64,000 nt of DNA from Cupriavidus sp. 2SB. GTDB taxonomy: Bacteria; Pseudomonadota; Gammaproteobacteria; Burkholderiales; Burkholderiaceae. The DNA lies in contig NZ_SCMX01000019.1 of NCBI RefSeq assembly GCF_005503625.1, forward strand, positions 33,502 to 97,501. The letters are read 5' to 3'. Below, one piece after another: positions 36,422-46,287 of this stretch (positions are counted from its first letter, which is position 1; each line of letters begins with the position of its first letter). A program made the position numbers and the translations under genes. Under the pieces are notes generated by a model, which made no database searches, was not told the DNA's origin, and was given only the letters and a program-made list of their open reading frames with translations.

Positions 36422-37918
36422 GTGACCCTGCCCGACCTGCCGCCGGCCGATCTTCCCAATGCTGTCTGCCGGATGCCCGTGCATGTCGTGGCCGCCCAAT
36501 TGGCGCGCGGCGAGACCACTTCGGTGGCGCTGGTCGATGCGTGCCGGACGGTATGGGAATCGCAGAACGGTCAGATCAACGCCATCGTCGTTGCTGACTT
36601 CGAGGCGGCGCGCGAAGTGGCTGCGCAGAGCGATGCACGCCGACAGGCTGGTCGTACGCGTGGGGCGCTCGATGGCGTGCCGTTCTCGATCAAGGAATCG
36701 TTCGATGTGGCGGGATGGCCCACGACCTGTGGCGCGCCGGCCCGCACCGGCCATCGCGCCGTGGCCGATGCCGTGGTCGTGGAGCGGCTGCGCGCGCACG
36801 GCGCCGTGCTGCTCGGCAAGACCAACGTGCCGCTGGGCCTGCGCGACTGGCAGAGCTACAACGCGATCTACGGCACCACGCGCAATCCGCATGACCTGAC
36901 GCGCACGCCCGGTGGATCGTCGGGCGGCAGTGCGGCGGCGGTTTGCGCCGGCATGAGCTACTTCGATATCGGCTCGGACATTGGTTCTTCGCTGCGCAAC
37001 CCTGCGCACTACTGCGGCGTGTTTTCACACAAGAGCAGCCACGGCATCGTGCCGTTGCGTGGCCATGGCAATGCTGAGGCGGGGTTTGTCGAGCAGGACA
37101 TCAACGTGGCCGGCCCCGTCGCACGCAGTGCGCGCGATCTCGAACTGGTGCTGCGCGCCATTGCCGGCCCCGATGCCGCCGATGCGCCGGCATGGCAACT
37201 GGAACTGCCGCCGTGCGATCTCGACCGGCTGGCCGATTTTCGTGTGGCCGTGCTGTCAACGCACCCGCTAGCCGAGGCCGATGTGGCGGTCAGTGGCGCG
37301 ATTGAAGACCTTGGCCACTGGCTGGCGGAACAGGGTGCGCATGTCGCGTGGAACGTCCGCCCCGATTTCGATGCCGCCGAATTATGGCGCGTCTACGTAC
37401 TGCTGCTGCGCGCCACGACCTCGTTCCATATGGATGACGCGGCGTTTGCCGAGGCAATGCGGCGATCCCATCCAGCCAACGTCGATGACATGGATTACGC
37501 GACGATGCAGTTCACGGGCGCCACGCTCACGCATCGCCAATGGCTGTTGATGCAGCACGCACGCGAACGCTTTGCACGGGCGTGGAGCCGATTCTTCGGC
37601 GACTACGACGTGCTGCTGTGCCCGGCAGCGTCCACCACCGCGTTTCCAATCGATGAAGTCGGCGAGCCGTGGCAACGCACGATTTCAGTCAATGGCAAGC
37701 CGCTGCCGCTGACATTGCAACTGTTCTGGGCCGGCCATTCGGGGCTGTGCGGATTGCCGTCGACGGTGGCGCCCATCGGTCCTGCACGCGACGGCCTGCC
37801 CGTGGGCGTGCAGATCGTGGCGCGCCGCTTCGGCGATCTCACGTCGCTGCGTTTCGCACAGCGGCTGGAAGACGCGGGCTACGGCTACCGGGCCCCGCCG
37901 TGCCTATCGCAGCCATAA
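36422..37918 (+). CDS. Amidase (amidase signature family)
   Basis: Ser-cisSer-Lys amidase of 498 residues. A GTG at 36422 (MTLPDLPPADLPNAV) with GGAG five bases ahead is preferred; the frame extends 13 codons further to another GTG. The catalytic lysine is in PFSIKESFDVAGWPTTCG and the signature serines are in TPGGSSGGSAAAV. Length fits the family. The substrate is unknown; candidates include aryl or aliphatic amides. It sits 54 bases upstream of an AAHS-like transporter on the same strand, suggesting uptake and hydrolysis of an amide or its carboxylate. No GatB/GatC partner is nearby, so it is not GatA. Confidence 0.9.
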   Translation: MTLPDLPPADLPNAVCRMPVHVVAAQLARGETTSVALVDACRTVWESQNGQINAIVVADFEAAREVAAQSDARRQAGRTRGALDGVPFSIKESFDVAGWPTTCGAPARTGHRAVADAVVVERLRAHGAVLLGKTNVPLGLRDWQSYNAIYGTTRNPHDLTRTPGGSSGGSAAAVCAGMSYFDIGSDIGSSLRNPAHYCGVFSHKSSHGIVPLRGHGNAEAGFVEQDINVAGPVARSARDLELVLRAIAGPDAADAPAWQLELPPCDLDRLADFRVAVLSTHPLAEADVAVSGAIEDLGHWLAEQGAHVAWNVRPDFDAAELWRVYVLLLRATTSFHMDDAAFAEAMRRSHPANVDDMDYATMQFTGATLTHRQWLLMQHARERFARAWSRFFGDYDVLLCPAASTTAFPIDEVGEPWQRTISVNGKPLPLTLQLFWAGHSGLCGLPSTVAPIGPARDGLPVGVQIVARRFGDLTSLRFAQRLEDAGYGYRAPPCLSQP

Positions 37919-37972
37919 AGACATCGACATATCACCACACAGACATACAGAGAAGCCAAGGGGAGGGCGATC

Positions 37973-39289
37973 ATGCTGGACTGGTTCAAGGAGTTGTCGC
38001 GCGCGGAGCGCAAGGGGTTCTACGGGGCGTTCCTCGGGCATGCGGTCGATGTGTTCGACTTCATGATCTACTCGTTCCTGATCTCAACGCTGTTGGCGCA
38101 GTGGGGCATGAGCAAGTCGATGGCGGGCGCCATCGTCACGTGGACCCTGGTGTCGTCGCTGGTGGGCGCCGTGGGTGCCGGGTTGCTGGCCGATCGGTTC
38201 GGTCGCGTGCGCGTGCTGCGCTGGACCATCATCGTGTTCGCGGTGTCGTGTTTCCTGTGCGGCATTGCCAATTCGCCCGAGCAACTGATGGTGTTCCGGA
38301 TGATGCAGGGGCTGGGGTTTGGCGGCGAGTCGTCGCTGTGCATGGTGCTGGTGACAGAGCTGATCAAGAACCCCGCGCATCGCGGCAAGTATTCGGGCTT
38401 CACGGCCAGCAGCTATTCGTTTGGCTGGGGCGGCGCAGCCATCGCATACGCCATCACGTTCAGCCTGTTCGAGCCGGAAACGGCATGGCGTGTCTGCTTC
38501 TTCCTCGGCATCCTGCCCGCGCTGGTGGTGGTGTATCTGCGCCGTAATCTCGAAGAGCCCGAAGTCTTCCTCAAGAGCCGTGCCGAGCGCGCAGCCGAGG
38601 GCCGGGTTTCGGCGATGGCCGATCTGGCACGCGTGTTCCGTCGTCCGTTGCTGCGCAAGACGCTGCTGTGCAGCCTGCTCTCGGGTGGCATGCTGGGCGC
38701 GTACTACGCCATCGCCACGTGGCTGCCCACGTTCCTGAAAACCGAGCGTGGGCTCTCGGTGTTCGGCACCAGTTCCTACCTCGCCGTGACCATCCTCGGC
38801 TCGCTGGTGGGCTATGTGGCGGGCGCCTATGCCACAGACCGCTGGGGCCGCCGGCTGACCTATATCGCATTTGCGGCCGGGGCGTTCGTGATGGCGATGA
38901 TCTACATGGTGATCCCGGTCTCGAATACATCGATGCTGTTTTTGGGCTTTCCGCTGGGCGTGCTGATGCAGGGCGTGTTCTCGGGCATCGGCGCGACAAT
39001 CTCGGAGTCGTATCCAAGCGCGGTGCGGGCCACGGGCTACGGCGTGTCGTACAACCTGGGTCGTGTGATCGGTTCGTTCTTCCCGCTGGCCGTGGGCTGG
39101 CTCAACAGCGGACGCACGTCGCTGGCGCTGGCCATTGCGATGGTGGCTGGCGTGGGCTATGCGGTGGTGATCGTTTCGGCCGCGCTGCTGCCGGAGACCT
39201 CGGGGATCGACCTGAACCAGGCGGGTGGCGGCGACGATCAGGAAGATCCCGCTGCCGCGCAGGCACCGGTGGCGGCGCGTCCAGCCTGA
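37973..39289 (+). CDS. MFS transporter, aromatic acid:H+ symporter-like (AAHS)
   Basis: Inner-membrane major facilitator of 438 residues starting MLDWFKELSRAERKGFYG behind AGGGGAGG. Twelve hydrophobic segments are evident. It has the N-terminal motif HAVDVFDFMIYSFL, the loop 2-3 signature GLLADRFGRVRVLR, MMQGLGFGGESSL, and a matching C-half motif ATDRWGRRLTYI. The conserved Asp in helix 1 is typical of carboxylate symporters. The C-terminal tail is Asp/Ala-rich. Gene order with the amidase suggests that the two handle the same compound. Confidence 0.92.
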   Translation: MLDWFKELSRAERKGFYGAFLGHAVDVFDFMIYSFLISTLLAQWGMSKSMAGAIVTWTLVSSLVGAVGAGLLADRFGRVRVLRWTIIVFAVSCFLCGIANSPEQLMVFRMMQGLGFGGESSLCMVLVTELIKNPAHRGKYSGFTASSYSFGWGGAAIAYAITFSLFEPETAWRVCFFLGILPALVVVYLRRNLEEPEVFLKSRAERAAEGRVSAMADLARVFRRPLLRKTLLCSLLSGGMLGAYYAIATWLPTFLKTERGLSVFGTSSYLAVTILGSLVGYVAGAYATDRWGRRLTYIAFAAGAFVMAMIYMVIPVSNTSMLFLGFPLGVLMQGVFSGIGATISESYPSAVRATGYGVSYNLGRVIGSFFPLAVGWLNSGRTSLALAIAMVAGVGYAVVIVSAALLPETSGIDLNQAGGGDDQEDPAAAQAPVAARPA

Positions 39290-39384
39290 TGCTGCTTTTC
39301 AGCATTTTCTAAAGCAGGCGGGCGAGGAAACAACAGTCGAAACATCACTTTTAAGTCACCGCTTACCAACGGCAGTCTCCGCCC

Positions 39385-39390
39385 TATAAT
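39385..39390 (+). promoter_or_regulatory. -10 element (TATAAT) upstream of azlC
   Basis: A perfect TATAAT lies 106 bases before the azlC start. The possible -35 TTACCA (39363-39368) is weak. The gap from the upstream transporter supports a separate promoter. Confidence 0.5.
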
Positions 39391-39496
39391 GGGGCCTTCG
39401 CCATCGGCCGCGCCTTGCGTGGCCGATGGTCATTCCGATGACGATGCCGCCCAAGACGGCCGCCATCCCTCCCGCTCCTGCTTTTTGCCTCCGCCC

Positions 39497-40309
39497 ATGA
39501 CACCCCGACAGTTGTCCCCGGCATGGACTCGCCTCTGGCATCGCTTTGCCGAAGTCGAGCGCAACGCCTTTCTCGACGGCGCGCGTTTCTTTGCGCCTTC
39601 GTTGCCCGCGGTGTTCTCGTGGGGGTTGGTGACCGGGGTGGCCATGAGCAAGTCGGCGCTGACCGTGCCGCAGGCCATCGGCATGTCGCTGCTGGTCTAC
39701 GCAGGGTCCGCGCAACTGGCCGTGCTGCCGCTGTTTGCCGCCGGCCTGCCGATCTGGACGGTCTGGCTGACCGCTGCCGTGGTGAACCTGCGCTTCCTGA
39801 TCTTCAGCGCCGCGCTGCTGCCGCATTTCAGCTATCTGCCGATGTGGCGCCGCACGCTGCTGGGATTCTTCAACGGCGACCTGCATTTCGTCTATTTCAT
39901 GCAGCGCTATGCCGAGCCGGGCTACGCGCCGGGCAAGGAAGGGTATTTCTGGGGCATGGCGCTGACCAACTGTGCCACGTGGCAGGTCTCGTCGCTGATC
40001 GGCATCCTGTTGGCGAGCATGTTCCCGGACAGCTGGGGCCTGGCGCTGGCCGGCACGCTGGCGCTGATTCCGGTGATGGTCTCGACGATCAACTCGCGTT
40101 CCACGCTGATGGCGGTGCTGGTGGCCGCCGTGGTGGCGCTGCTCTGCTTCGACCTGCCGTACCGGCTGGCCCTGGTACTGGCGGTGCTGGCCGCGATTGC
40201 CGCCGGCATGGCCAGCGACGAGATGGCGAACCGGGCCACGCTGCGCGCCATCAAGCGTGGCGGCGGAGGCCGCGAGGCAGGCGCCCCGCAACCGGGAGAC
40301 CGCACATGA
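39497..40309 (+). CDS. azlC: AzlC family branched-chain amino acid exporter, large subunit
   Basis: Membrane protein of 270 residues starting MTPRQLSPAWTRLWHRFAEV; 36 upstream in-frame codons were rejected. It has the AzlC fold with several helices and the conserved segments LPAVFSWGLVTGVAMSKSAL, LLVYAGSAQLAVLPL and VVNLRFLIFSAALLPHF. With AzlD it forms a two-subunit exporter of branched-chain amino acids (YgaZ/YgaH type); the substrate here is inferred. Its stop overlaps the azlD start (ATGA). Confidence 0.92.
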   Translation: MTPRQLSPAWTRLWHRFAEVERNAFLDGARFFAPSLPAVFSWGLVTGVAMSKSALTVPQAIGMSLLVYAGSAQLAVLPLFAAGLPIWTVWLTAAVVNLRFLIFSAALLPHFSYLPMWRRTLLGFFNGDLHFVYFMQRYAEPGYAPGKEGYFWGMALTNCATWQVSSLIGILLASMFPDSWGLALAGTLALIPVMVSTINSRSTLMAVLVAAVVALLCFDLPYRLALVLAVLAAIAAGMASDEMANRATLRAIKRGGGGREAGAPQPGDRT

Positions 40310-40629
40310 GCGCCATCGACACCTGGATCGCCATCCTCGGCATGACCGTTGTCACCGTGCTGTCGCGGGCGCTGTTCCTGATGGCTGGGGAGCGCGTGAC
40401 CGTGCCCGACCGCATCCAGCGTGCGCTGCGCTATGCGCCGGCTGCCGCGCTGGCGGCCATCATCTTGCCGGACCTGTTGACCTTCGAGGGGCATTTCACG
40501 ATTTCGCCGACCAACGACAAGCTGATGGCCGGCATTGCGGCCACGCTCTGCTACGTGCTGACGCGCCGCATGGTGGGGATGATCGCGGTGGGGATGATCG
40601 TCTATACCGCGCTGCGGCTGCTGGGTTAG
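40306..40629 (+). CDS. azlD: AzlD family branched-chain amino acid exporter, small subunit
   Basis: Small membrane protein of 107 residues starting MSAIDTWIAILGMTVVTVL, with about four hydrophobic helices. It has the AzlD pattern SRALFLMAGERVTVPDRIQRALRYAPAA (read as SRALFLM and ALRYAPAAALAAII) and a terminal GMIAVGMIVYTALRLL. It is translationally coupled to azlC and converges on a LuxR-type regulator gene ten bases away. Confidence 0.92.
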   Translation: MSAIDTWIAILGMTVVTVLSRALFLMAGERVTVPDRIQRALRYAPAAALAAIILPDLLTFEGHFTISPTNDKLMAGIAATLCYVLTRRMVGMIAVGMIVYTALRLLG

Positions 40630-40639
40630 CGGCGAGTGG

Positions 40640-41818
40640 CTAGCGATCGTCGTGCATGACCGGCTCGCTCAGCACGCTGCCGAGCCGCGTGAGCAGGTGA
40701 GCGAGCTGGGCCTGTGTGCTCGTGTTCGTCTTGGTGAAGATCGACTTGAGCTGCGAGCGGCTGGTCTCGCGCTTGATGCCGAGCTGCAGGCAGGCGTCGG
40801 GCAACCCGATCCCCGTGGTCAGCAGCAGCGCCAGCCGGCACTCCGCAGGCGTCAGTGCGTAAAGATCCCGCAGCACGGACGGCACCGCGCGGGGTACGCC
40901 GTGGTTCTCGTGGATGGTGACCAGCACCGGATGGCCTTGCCAGTCGGGTGACAGATACGCGGCCGGCTTCATCGCCAGGGCTACGATCTGCGCGGCACGG
41001 CCATCGGCGCCAATGGCCTGGACGGCCTGGGTGGGCTGTAGCCTGCCAGGATCTCCCACCGCCCGGAAGACTTCGCCGAAGGGCCGCGACAGGCGCCAGG
41101 CCGGGCCGTTGCCGTTGCTGGTGTGATTGGCATTGGGCATGCCGCTGCCATTGCCATTGATATTGCCGTTGGAAGGCTCGCCGCCGCCCGGTTGCAGCCG
41201 GCGTATCCATGGCTCGCCTGCCGGGTTGTGCATCAACGGCTTGCCCGATTCTCCAAAGACGATCACGCCAAACGGCAGCCGGTTCAGCAGATCCGCCGAA
41301 ACATGCCCCTGGGCTGCCACGCCATGCATGCGCTCGCGCAGCGCCATGGCTTCTCGCAGGTGCGGGATGGCCCAGTCGAGCTTTCTTGCATCGTCCTCCG
41401 AGAACACGACTTCACTGGCAGGCCGCTGGAATGCCAGGTACACCTCATGGCTGGATTGCCGGTCTACCAGGCAAGCCATGACGGAAGCCGGCGGCGGTTC
41501 TTCGAGCGCGCGTCCGTCCAGCGGATACCGGGCCGAGACCGGGACCGGCAATTCGCGCCGGTCGATATGCCAACTGCCCACCGGCAGGCTACCCGCGGCG
41601 GGCAGGCCGGAGATCAGGCCCGGCGAACGCGACCACTGCGACGGATCTCCCGCCACGCCATGGACGGTATGGCGGGCCAGCACGGTGTGCCGGCCGGCAT
41701 CCACGATCAACAATGAGGCCTGCGTGCTGTCGCTGAAACGGCAAAGCGCAAAGAGGCTGCGTTGCCACGCGAGGGGATCGAATACGCCTTGGTAAAGACC
41801 GCGAATTGTCTCGTGCAT
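40640..41818 (-). CDS. LuxR-type transcriptional regulator, paralogue A
   Basis: Regulator of 392 residues starting MHETIRGLYQGVFDPLAWQ, chosen by alignment with the neighbouring paralogue and a GGAAGG site; an upstream ATG adds 16 codons. The N-terminal two thirds is a sensor-like domain without recognised ligand motifs. An Asn/Gly-rich linker (41105-41170) lies about 70 residues before the helix-turn-helix region. The C-terminal LuxR domain contains YALTPAECRLALLL and CLQLGIKRETSRSQLKSIF. Part of the azlCD cluster is convergent with it. Its tandem neighbour shares the same layout, so the pair arose by duplication. Ligand and targets are unknown. Confidence 0.88.
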   Translation of the reverse strand: MHETIRGLYQGVFDPLAWQRSLFALCRFSDSTQASLLIVDAGRHTVLARHTVHGVAGDPSQWSRSPGLISGLPAAGSLPVGSWHIDRRELPVPVSARYPLDGRALEEPPPASVMACLVDRQSSHEVYLAFQRPASEVVFSEDDARKLDWAIPHLREAMALRERMHGVAAQGHVSADLLNRLPFGVIVFGESGKPLMHNPAGEPWIRRLQPGGGEPSNGNINGNGSGMPNANHTSNGNGPAWRLSRPFGEVFRAVGDPGRLQPTQAVQAIGADGRAAQIVALAMKPAAYLSPDWQGHPVLVTIHENHGVPRAVPSVLRDLYALTPAECRLALLLTTGIGLPDACLQLGIKRETSRSQLKSIFTKTNTSTQAQLAHLLTRLGSVLSEPVMHDDR

Positions 41819-41975
41819 GTCACCTTCCTTCATCCTGCTTTTTCCTGTCTCGTTTCTTGTTCTCATGGTTTACCTCCGCATAGGCGCACGGACCCCGCCG
41901 TGCGGGGTCGCGCAAGGGCCGGGATCGGCCTGCCTGCGGAGGGAGGAGAGTTACCGCGAAAAGCGCCGGTGGCGT

Positions 41976-43082
41976 TCAGCCGCCGTCAAGGGCCGCCGAC
42001 AGTTTCGTCAGCAGGTGCGTCAGTTGGGGCTGGCTGGTGCAGCCGGTCTTCAGGAAGATCGACTTGAGTTGCGTGCGCGCGGTCTCGTGCCGGATGCGCA
42101 GTTGGCGGCTGGCCTCGGGCAAGGCTTCGCCGGTGGCAACGCGGGATGCAAGCCGTGTCTCGGCGGGCGTCAGCGCGTAGAGGTTTCGTAGCGCGGTGTC
42201 GAGCAGCACCGAAGGGGCGCCGGCCTCGTGCACCACCACCATGGCTGCCGGTTGCTGCCACTGCGAGGCAAACGCATGGGTGGGGGGTAACGGCAGCACC
42301 AGCACCTCGGCGTGGTTGCCGAGGCTGTCCGTCGCCCGGGCGGCCTGGGCGCCGAGTGGCGTGGCGGGGTCGCAGGCAGCCTGAAGCATGTCCGGGAAAT
42401 GGCGCGAGAGTTGCCAGCCGGCCGTTTTGCCAGCAGGGTCCAGGCGGCGCGCCCAGCGCTCACCGGCGGTGTTGGCAAGCAGCAGGCGGCGGTCGGGCGT
42501 GTAGACGATCAGGGCAAACGCCAGCCGCTCGATCAGCCGCGAGGACAGGGACGCCAGCGTGGACAGCGCCAGCGTGCGCTCGCGCATCGCGATGGCGGTA
42601 CGCATGTGGGGCACGACCCAATCGAGCTTGCGGGTGTCCTCGCCGGAAAACGCCTCCTGCGACATCGCTCGCTGCATCGAGAAATAGACTTCGTAGTGCG
42701 GCTGCCGCTCGACCAGGCATGCCACATAGGAGCGCAGGTCGAAGCGGTTGAAGAAGTCGCGATAGAACGGGTGGCGCGCCATGGCCTGCGGCCCCAGGTC
42801 ACGCGCGTCGATGTACCAGGCCCCCGGCACCAGGCGGGGCGCAAAGGACTTGGCCGGATCGATGACCTGGAATTCGGCTTCGTAGGCGGTGAACAGTTCG
42901 GTGACGGGGTTGACGACTTCATTGACGGTGACCTGATCAGTCACGGTATCCCACACCATCATCGACGCATGCGCGGAACCGGCCATATTGGTCACCGCAC
43001 GGAGACTTTGCTGCCACGCCCCTGGATCCAGAATGCCCTCGTACAACCCACGGATGGCACCGTGGACAGCTGCTTGGTCCAT
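41976..43082 (-). CDS. LuxR-type transcriptional regulator, paralogue B
   Basis: Regulator of 368 residues starting MDQAAVHGAIRGLYEGILD with AAGGGG seven bases ahead; 26 further in-frame codons upstream were rejected. It aligns end to end with the neighbouring paralogue: IRGLYEGILDPGAWQQSL, ACLVERQPHYEVYFSMQR, EDTRKLDWVVPHMRTAIAMRER, and the C-terminal helix-turn-helix YALTPAETRLASRV ... LRIRHETARTQLKSIFLKTG. It lacks the Asn/Gly linker of paralogue A. The gap between the two is 157 bases, enough for separate promoters. Ligand and targets are unknown. Confidence 0.88.
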   Translation of the reverse strand: MDQAAVHGAIRGLYEGILDPGAWQQSLRAVTNMAGSAHASMMVWDTVTDQVTVNEVVNPVTELFTAYEAEFQVIDPAKSFAPRLVPGAWYIDARDLGPQAMARHPFYRDFFNRFDLRSYVACLVERQPHYEVYFSMQRAMSQEAFSGEDTRKLDWVVPHMRTAIAMRERTLALSTLASLSSRLIERLAFALIVYTPDRRLLLANTAGERWARRLDPAGKTAGWQLSRHFPDMLQAACDPATPLGAQAARATDSLGNHAEVLVLPLPPTHAFASQWQQPAAMVVVHEAGAPSVLLDTALRNLYALTPAETRLASRVATGEALPEASRQLRIRHETARTQLKSIFLKTGCTSQPQLTHLLTKLSAALDGG

Positions 43083-43447
43083 GTGACTACCCCTTAGCAT
43101 TCCAACGACAACAGTCCTTCCCGCTGTACCGGACTGGCCGCGGGAATGGTCGTGCGTCAAACGTCCGATCTAGGTCGGTTGCCCCACATAATGTACTAAA
43201 ACCATCAAAAATGGTCGGGGTGTCTGACAATGCATATGTTTAATACATTGGGCCATACATTACCGGAAGCGGCGGGGACTGCAACTAGTCCAATACCCCT
43301 ATGAAGTGGGGGGTCAACTACGATGCGAGTGTTGTATGAGCCGCAAGGGGCCGAACCCGCAAATCCGCAACGACGATCAGGTAAAATGCCGGTTTCCCCG
43401 AAATTTATGTGCGGCCGCGTGCCGTTCATGCCTCTGCGCTCCTCGCC
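43083..43447. promoter_or_regulatory. AT-richer divergent region between LuxR paralogue B and pgk
   Basis: No gene is seen. The stretch around 43180-43270 is clearly less GC-rich than its surroundings and contains a small hairpin ACCAT-CAAAA-ATGGT (43201-43215) and several TACATT/ATACAT words. A TAAAAT element (43382-43387) is a candidate -10 for pgk. The region probably holds the promoters of both flanking units. Confidence 0.45.
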
Positions 43448-44644
43448 ATGACCTCTGTTCTGCGTCTTTCCGATCTCATTTCCCAAGGCAAGCTTTCCGG
43501 CAAGCGTGTGTTCATCCGCGCCGATCTGAATGTGCCCCAAGACGACGCAGGGAACATTACCGAAGACACGCGCATCCGCGCCTCGGTGCCGGCCATCCAG
43601 GCCAGTCTTGAAGCAGGCGCCGCGGTGATGGTGACTTCGCATCTGGGTCGCCCGACCGAGGGGGAGTTCAAGCCCGAGGATTCGCTTGCGCCTATCGCCA
43701 CGCGCCTGTCCGAACTGCTGGGTAAGCCCGTGCGTCTGGTGCAAAACTGGGTCGATGGTGTGGACGTGGCGCCGGGGCAAGTCGTGCTGCTGGAAAACTG
43801 CCGCGTCAACAAGGGTGAGAAGAAGAACAGCGACGAACTGGCCCAGAAAATGGCCAAGCTGTGCGACGTGTACGTCAATGACGCATTCGGGACAGCCCAC
43901 CGTGCCGAAGCCACCACTGTCGGCATCGCGAAGTACGCTCCCATCGCCTGCGCCGGCCCCTTGCTGGCCGCCGAGATCGATGCGCTGGGCCGCGCGCTGG
44001 GCCAGCCGGCCCGTCCGCTGGCAGCCATCGTGGCCGGCTCCAAGGTCTCGACCAAGCTGACCATCCTGAAGGCGCTGGCCGACAAGGTCGACAACCTCGT
44101 GGTCGGTGGCGGTATCGCCAATACGTTCATGCTGGCCGCCGGCCTGAAGATCGGCAAGTCGCTGGCCGAGGCCGACCTCGTGGGCGACGCCCGCGCGATC
44201 ATCGACATCATGGCCGCCCGTGGCGCCTCGGTGCCGATTCCGGTCGATGTGGTCTGCGCCAAGGAATTCAGCGCCACGGCCGCCGCCACGGTCAAGGACG
44301 TCAAGGACGTGGCCGACGACGACATGATCCTGGATATCGGTCCGAAGACCGCCGCCATGCTGGCCGACCAGTTGAAGTCCGCCGGCACCATCGTCTGGAA
44401 CGGTCCGGTTGGCGTGTTCGAGTTCGACCAGTTCGGCAACGGCACCAAGGTGCTGGCCGAGGCCATCGCCGCATCCAAGGCGTTCTCGATTGCAGGCGGT
44501 GGCGATACGCTGGCCGCCATCGCCAAGTACGGTATTGCCGACCGCGTGGACTATATCTCCACGGGTGGCGGTGCCTTCCTGGAATTCCTCGAAGGCCGCA
44601 AGCTGCCGGCCTTCGAAGTGCTGGAACAACGCGCCGCAGGCTGA
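43448..44644 (+). CDS. pgk: Phosphoglycerate kinase
   Basis: Glycolytic and Calvin-cycle enzyme converting 1,3-bisphosphoglycerate and ADP to 3-phosphoglycerate and ATP. The 398-residue protein starts [21 protein letters not shown]; 13 upstream codons were rejected. Substrate-binding residues lie in [12 protein letters not shown] and [12 protein letters not shown]. The nucleotide-binding segment is [13 protein letters not shown], and the hinge/C-terminal motif is [17 protein letters not shown] with GGGDTLAAI. It is the first gene of the pgk-pyk-fba cluster. Confidence 0.98.
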   Translation: MTSVLRLSDLISQGKLSGKRVFIRADLNVPQDDAGNITEDTRIRASVPAIQASLEAGAAVMVTSHLGRPTEGEFKPEDSLAPIATRLSELLGKPVRLVQNWVDGVDVAPGQVVLLENCRVNKGEKKNSDELAQKMAKLCDVYVNDAFGTAHRAEATTVGIAKYAPIACAGPLLAAEIDALGRALGQPARPLAAIVAGSKVSTKLTILKALADKVDNLVVGGGIANTFMLAAGLKIGKSLAEADLVGDARAIIDIMAARGASVPIPVDVVCAKEFSATAAATVKDVKDVADDDMILDIGPKTAAMLADQLKSAGTIVWNGPVGVFEFDQFGNGTKVLAEAIAASKAFSIAGGGDTLAAIAKYGIADRVDYISTGGGAFLEFLEGRKLPAFEVLEQRAAG

Positions 44645-44735
44645 TGCGGCGCAACGGAGCCGGCCGGTGGCTGGCTCCACGATTACGCAAGACTGTTCAA
44701 GCCCCTTTACGCCCCCATTGAAGGAAGCCGCCCGC

Positions 44736-46175
44736 ATGTCCCGTTCCACCAAGATCGTCGCCACCATTGGTCCTGTCTCCAGCACGCTGGAGGTGCTTAC
44801 CCGCATGATCGGGGCCGGTGTCGATGTGGTGCGCCTGAATTTCTCGCATGGCACCGCGCAGGATCATATCGACCGTGCGGCCATGGTGCGCGAAGCGGCT
44901 GCGGCCTGCGGGCGCGAGGTGGCCATCATGGCCGACCTGCAGGGCCCCAAGATCCGCGTGGGCAAGTTCGAGAACGGCAAGGTCACGCTGAAGGTGGGTG
45001 ATTCGTTCGTGCTCGATTCCAATTGCCAGGTCGGCAACGAGCAGCGCGCTGGGCTGGACTACAAGGATCTGCCGCGCGACGTGGGCCCGGGCGACGTACT
45101 GCTGCTCAACGACGGCCTGATCGTGCTGGTGGTGGACCGCGTGCTCGGCAGCGAGATCTTCACCACGGTGCGCGTGGGCGGCGAGCTGTCGAACAACAAG
45201 GGGATCAACCGCCAGGGTGGCGGTTTGTCGGCGCCGGCGTTGACCGCCAAGGACATGGAGGACATCAAGACCGCCATGGCGCTGGGCGCGGACTATCTGG
45301 CCGTGAGCTTTCCGAAGAACGCCACGGACATGGAAATGGCACGCCAGCTGGCCAACGTGGCCGGGCAGCAGCACAACCACAAGGCACGCATGATCGCCAA
45401 GATCGAGCGTGCCGAGGCGATCCGGCCCGGCGTGCTCGAGGAAATCCTTAACGCGTCGGACGGCATCATGGTCGCCCGTGGCGACCTGGCCGTGGAAGTG
45501 GGCAATGCTGCCGTGCCGGCGCTGCAAAAGCGCATGATCCGCCTCGCGCGAGAAGCGAACAAGCTCACGATCACGGCCACGCAGATGATGGAAAGCATGA
45601 TCGTGAACCCGGTGCCGACGCGCGCCGAGGTCTCCGACGTGGCCAACGCCGTGCTCGACGGCACCGATGCCGTGATGACCTCCGCCGAAACCGCTGCCGG
45701 GCGCTATCCGGTGGAAACGGTCGAAGCGATGGCGGCGATCTGCCTGGAGGCAGAGAAGTCGGAAGTGGTGCAGCTCGACACCGATTTCCTGAACCAGACG
45801 TTCTCGCGCATCGACCAGTCGATCGCCATGGGTGCGTTGTTCACGGCCTATCATCTAGGAGTGAAGGCGATTGCCGCGCTGACCGATTCCGGCGCCACGG
45901 CGCTGTGGATGAGCCGCCACCGCATCCACGTGCCGATCTACGCGATGACCCCGAACCTGGCGTCGCAGCGCAAGATGCAGCTGTACCGCAACGTGGTGGC
46001 GCTGCCGCTGCAGTCGAGCACCGACCGCGACGAGGCGCTGGAGCAGGCAGAAGAACTGCTGCTCGCGCAGGGCGTGGTGCAGCACGGCGATTTCATCGTG
46101 CTGACGATCGGCGAGCCGATGGGCCAGGCCGGCGGCACGAACACGCTCAAGATCGTGCGCGTGGGCAGCAAGTAA
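44736..46175 (+). CDS. pyk: Pyruvate kinase
   Basis: Glycolytic enzyme making pyruvate and ATP from phosphoenolpyruvate, 479 residues, starting [20 protein letters not shown] with AAGGAAG upstream. The active-site region includes [21 protein letters not shown], the catalytic lysine in [13 protein letters not shown] and [12 protein letters not shown]. The C-terminal allosteric domain is complete. It lies 91 bases after pgk and 112 bases before fba on the same strand. Confidence 0.98.
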   Translation: MSRSTKIVATIGPVSSTLEVLTRMIGAGVDVVRLNFSHGTAQDHIDRAAMVREAAAACGREVAIMADLQGPKIRVGKFENGKVTLKVGDSFVLDSNCQVGNEQRAGLDYKDLPRDVGPGDVLLLNDGLIVLVVDRVLGSEIFTTVRVGGELSNNKGINRQGGGLSAPALTAKDMEDIKTAMALGADYLAVSFPKNATDMEMARQLANVAGQQHNHKARMIAKIERAEAIRPGVLEEILNASDGIMVARGDLAVEVGNAAVPALQKRMIRLAREANKLTITATQMMESMIVNPVPTRAEVSDVANAVLDGTDAVMTSAETAAGRYPVETVEAMAAICLEAEKSEVVQLDTDFLNQTFSRIDQSIAMGALFTAYHLGVKAIAALTDSGATALWMSRHRIHVPIYAMTPNLASQRKMQLYRNVVALPLQSSTDRDEALEQAEELLLAQGVVQHGDFIVLTIGEPMGQAGGTNTLKIVRVGSK

Positions 46176-46287
46176 CAACGTCCGGTGTGGTGCCGCGGAC
46201 AGACGCGGCGCCGAGGATGCGCGAACCTGCCCGGTGCCGCATCGACAAGAATTCAGAACCTCAAGCTTTTACATTCAGGAGTCAGAC

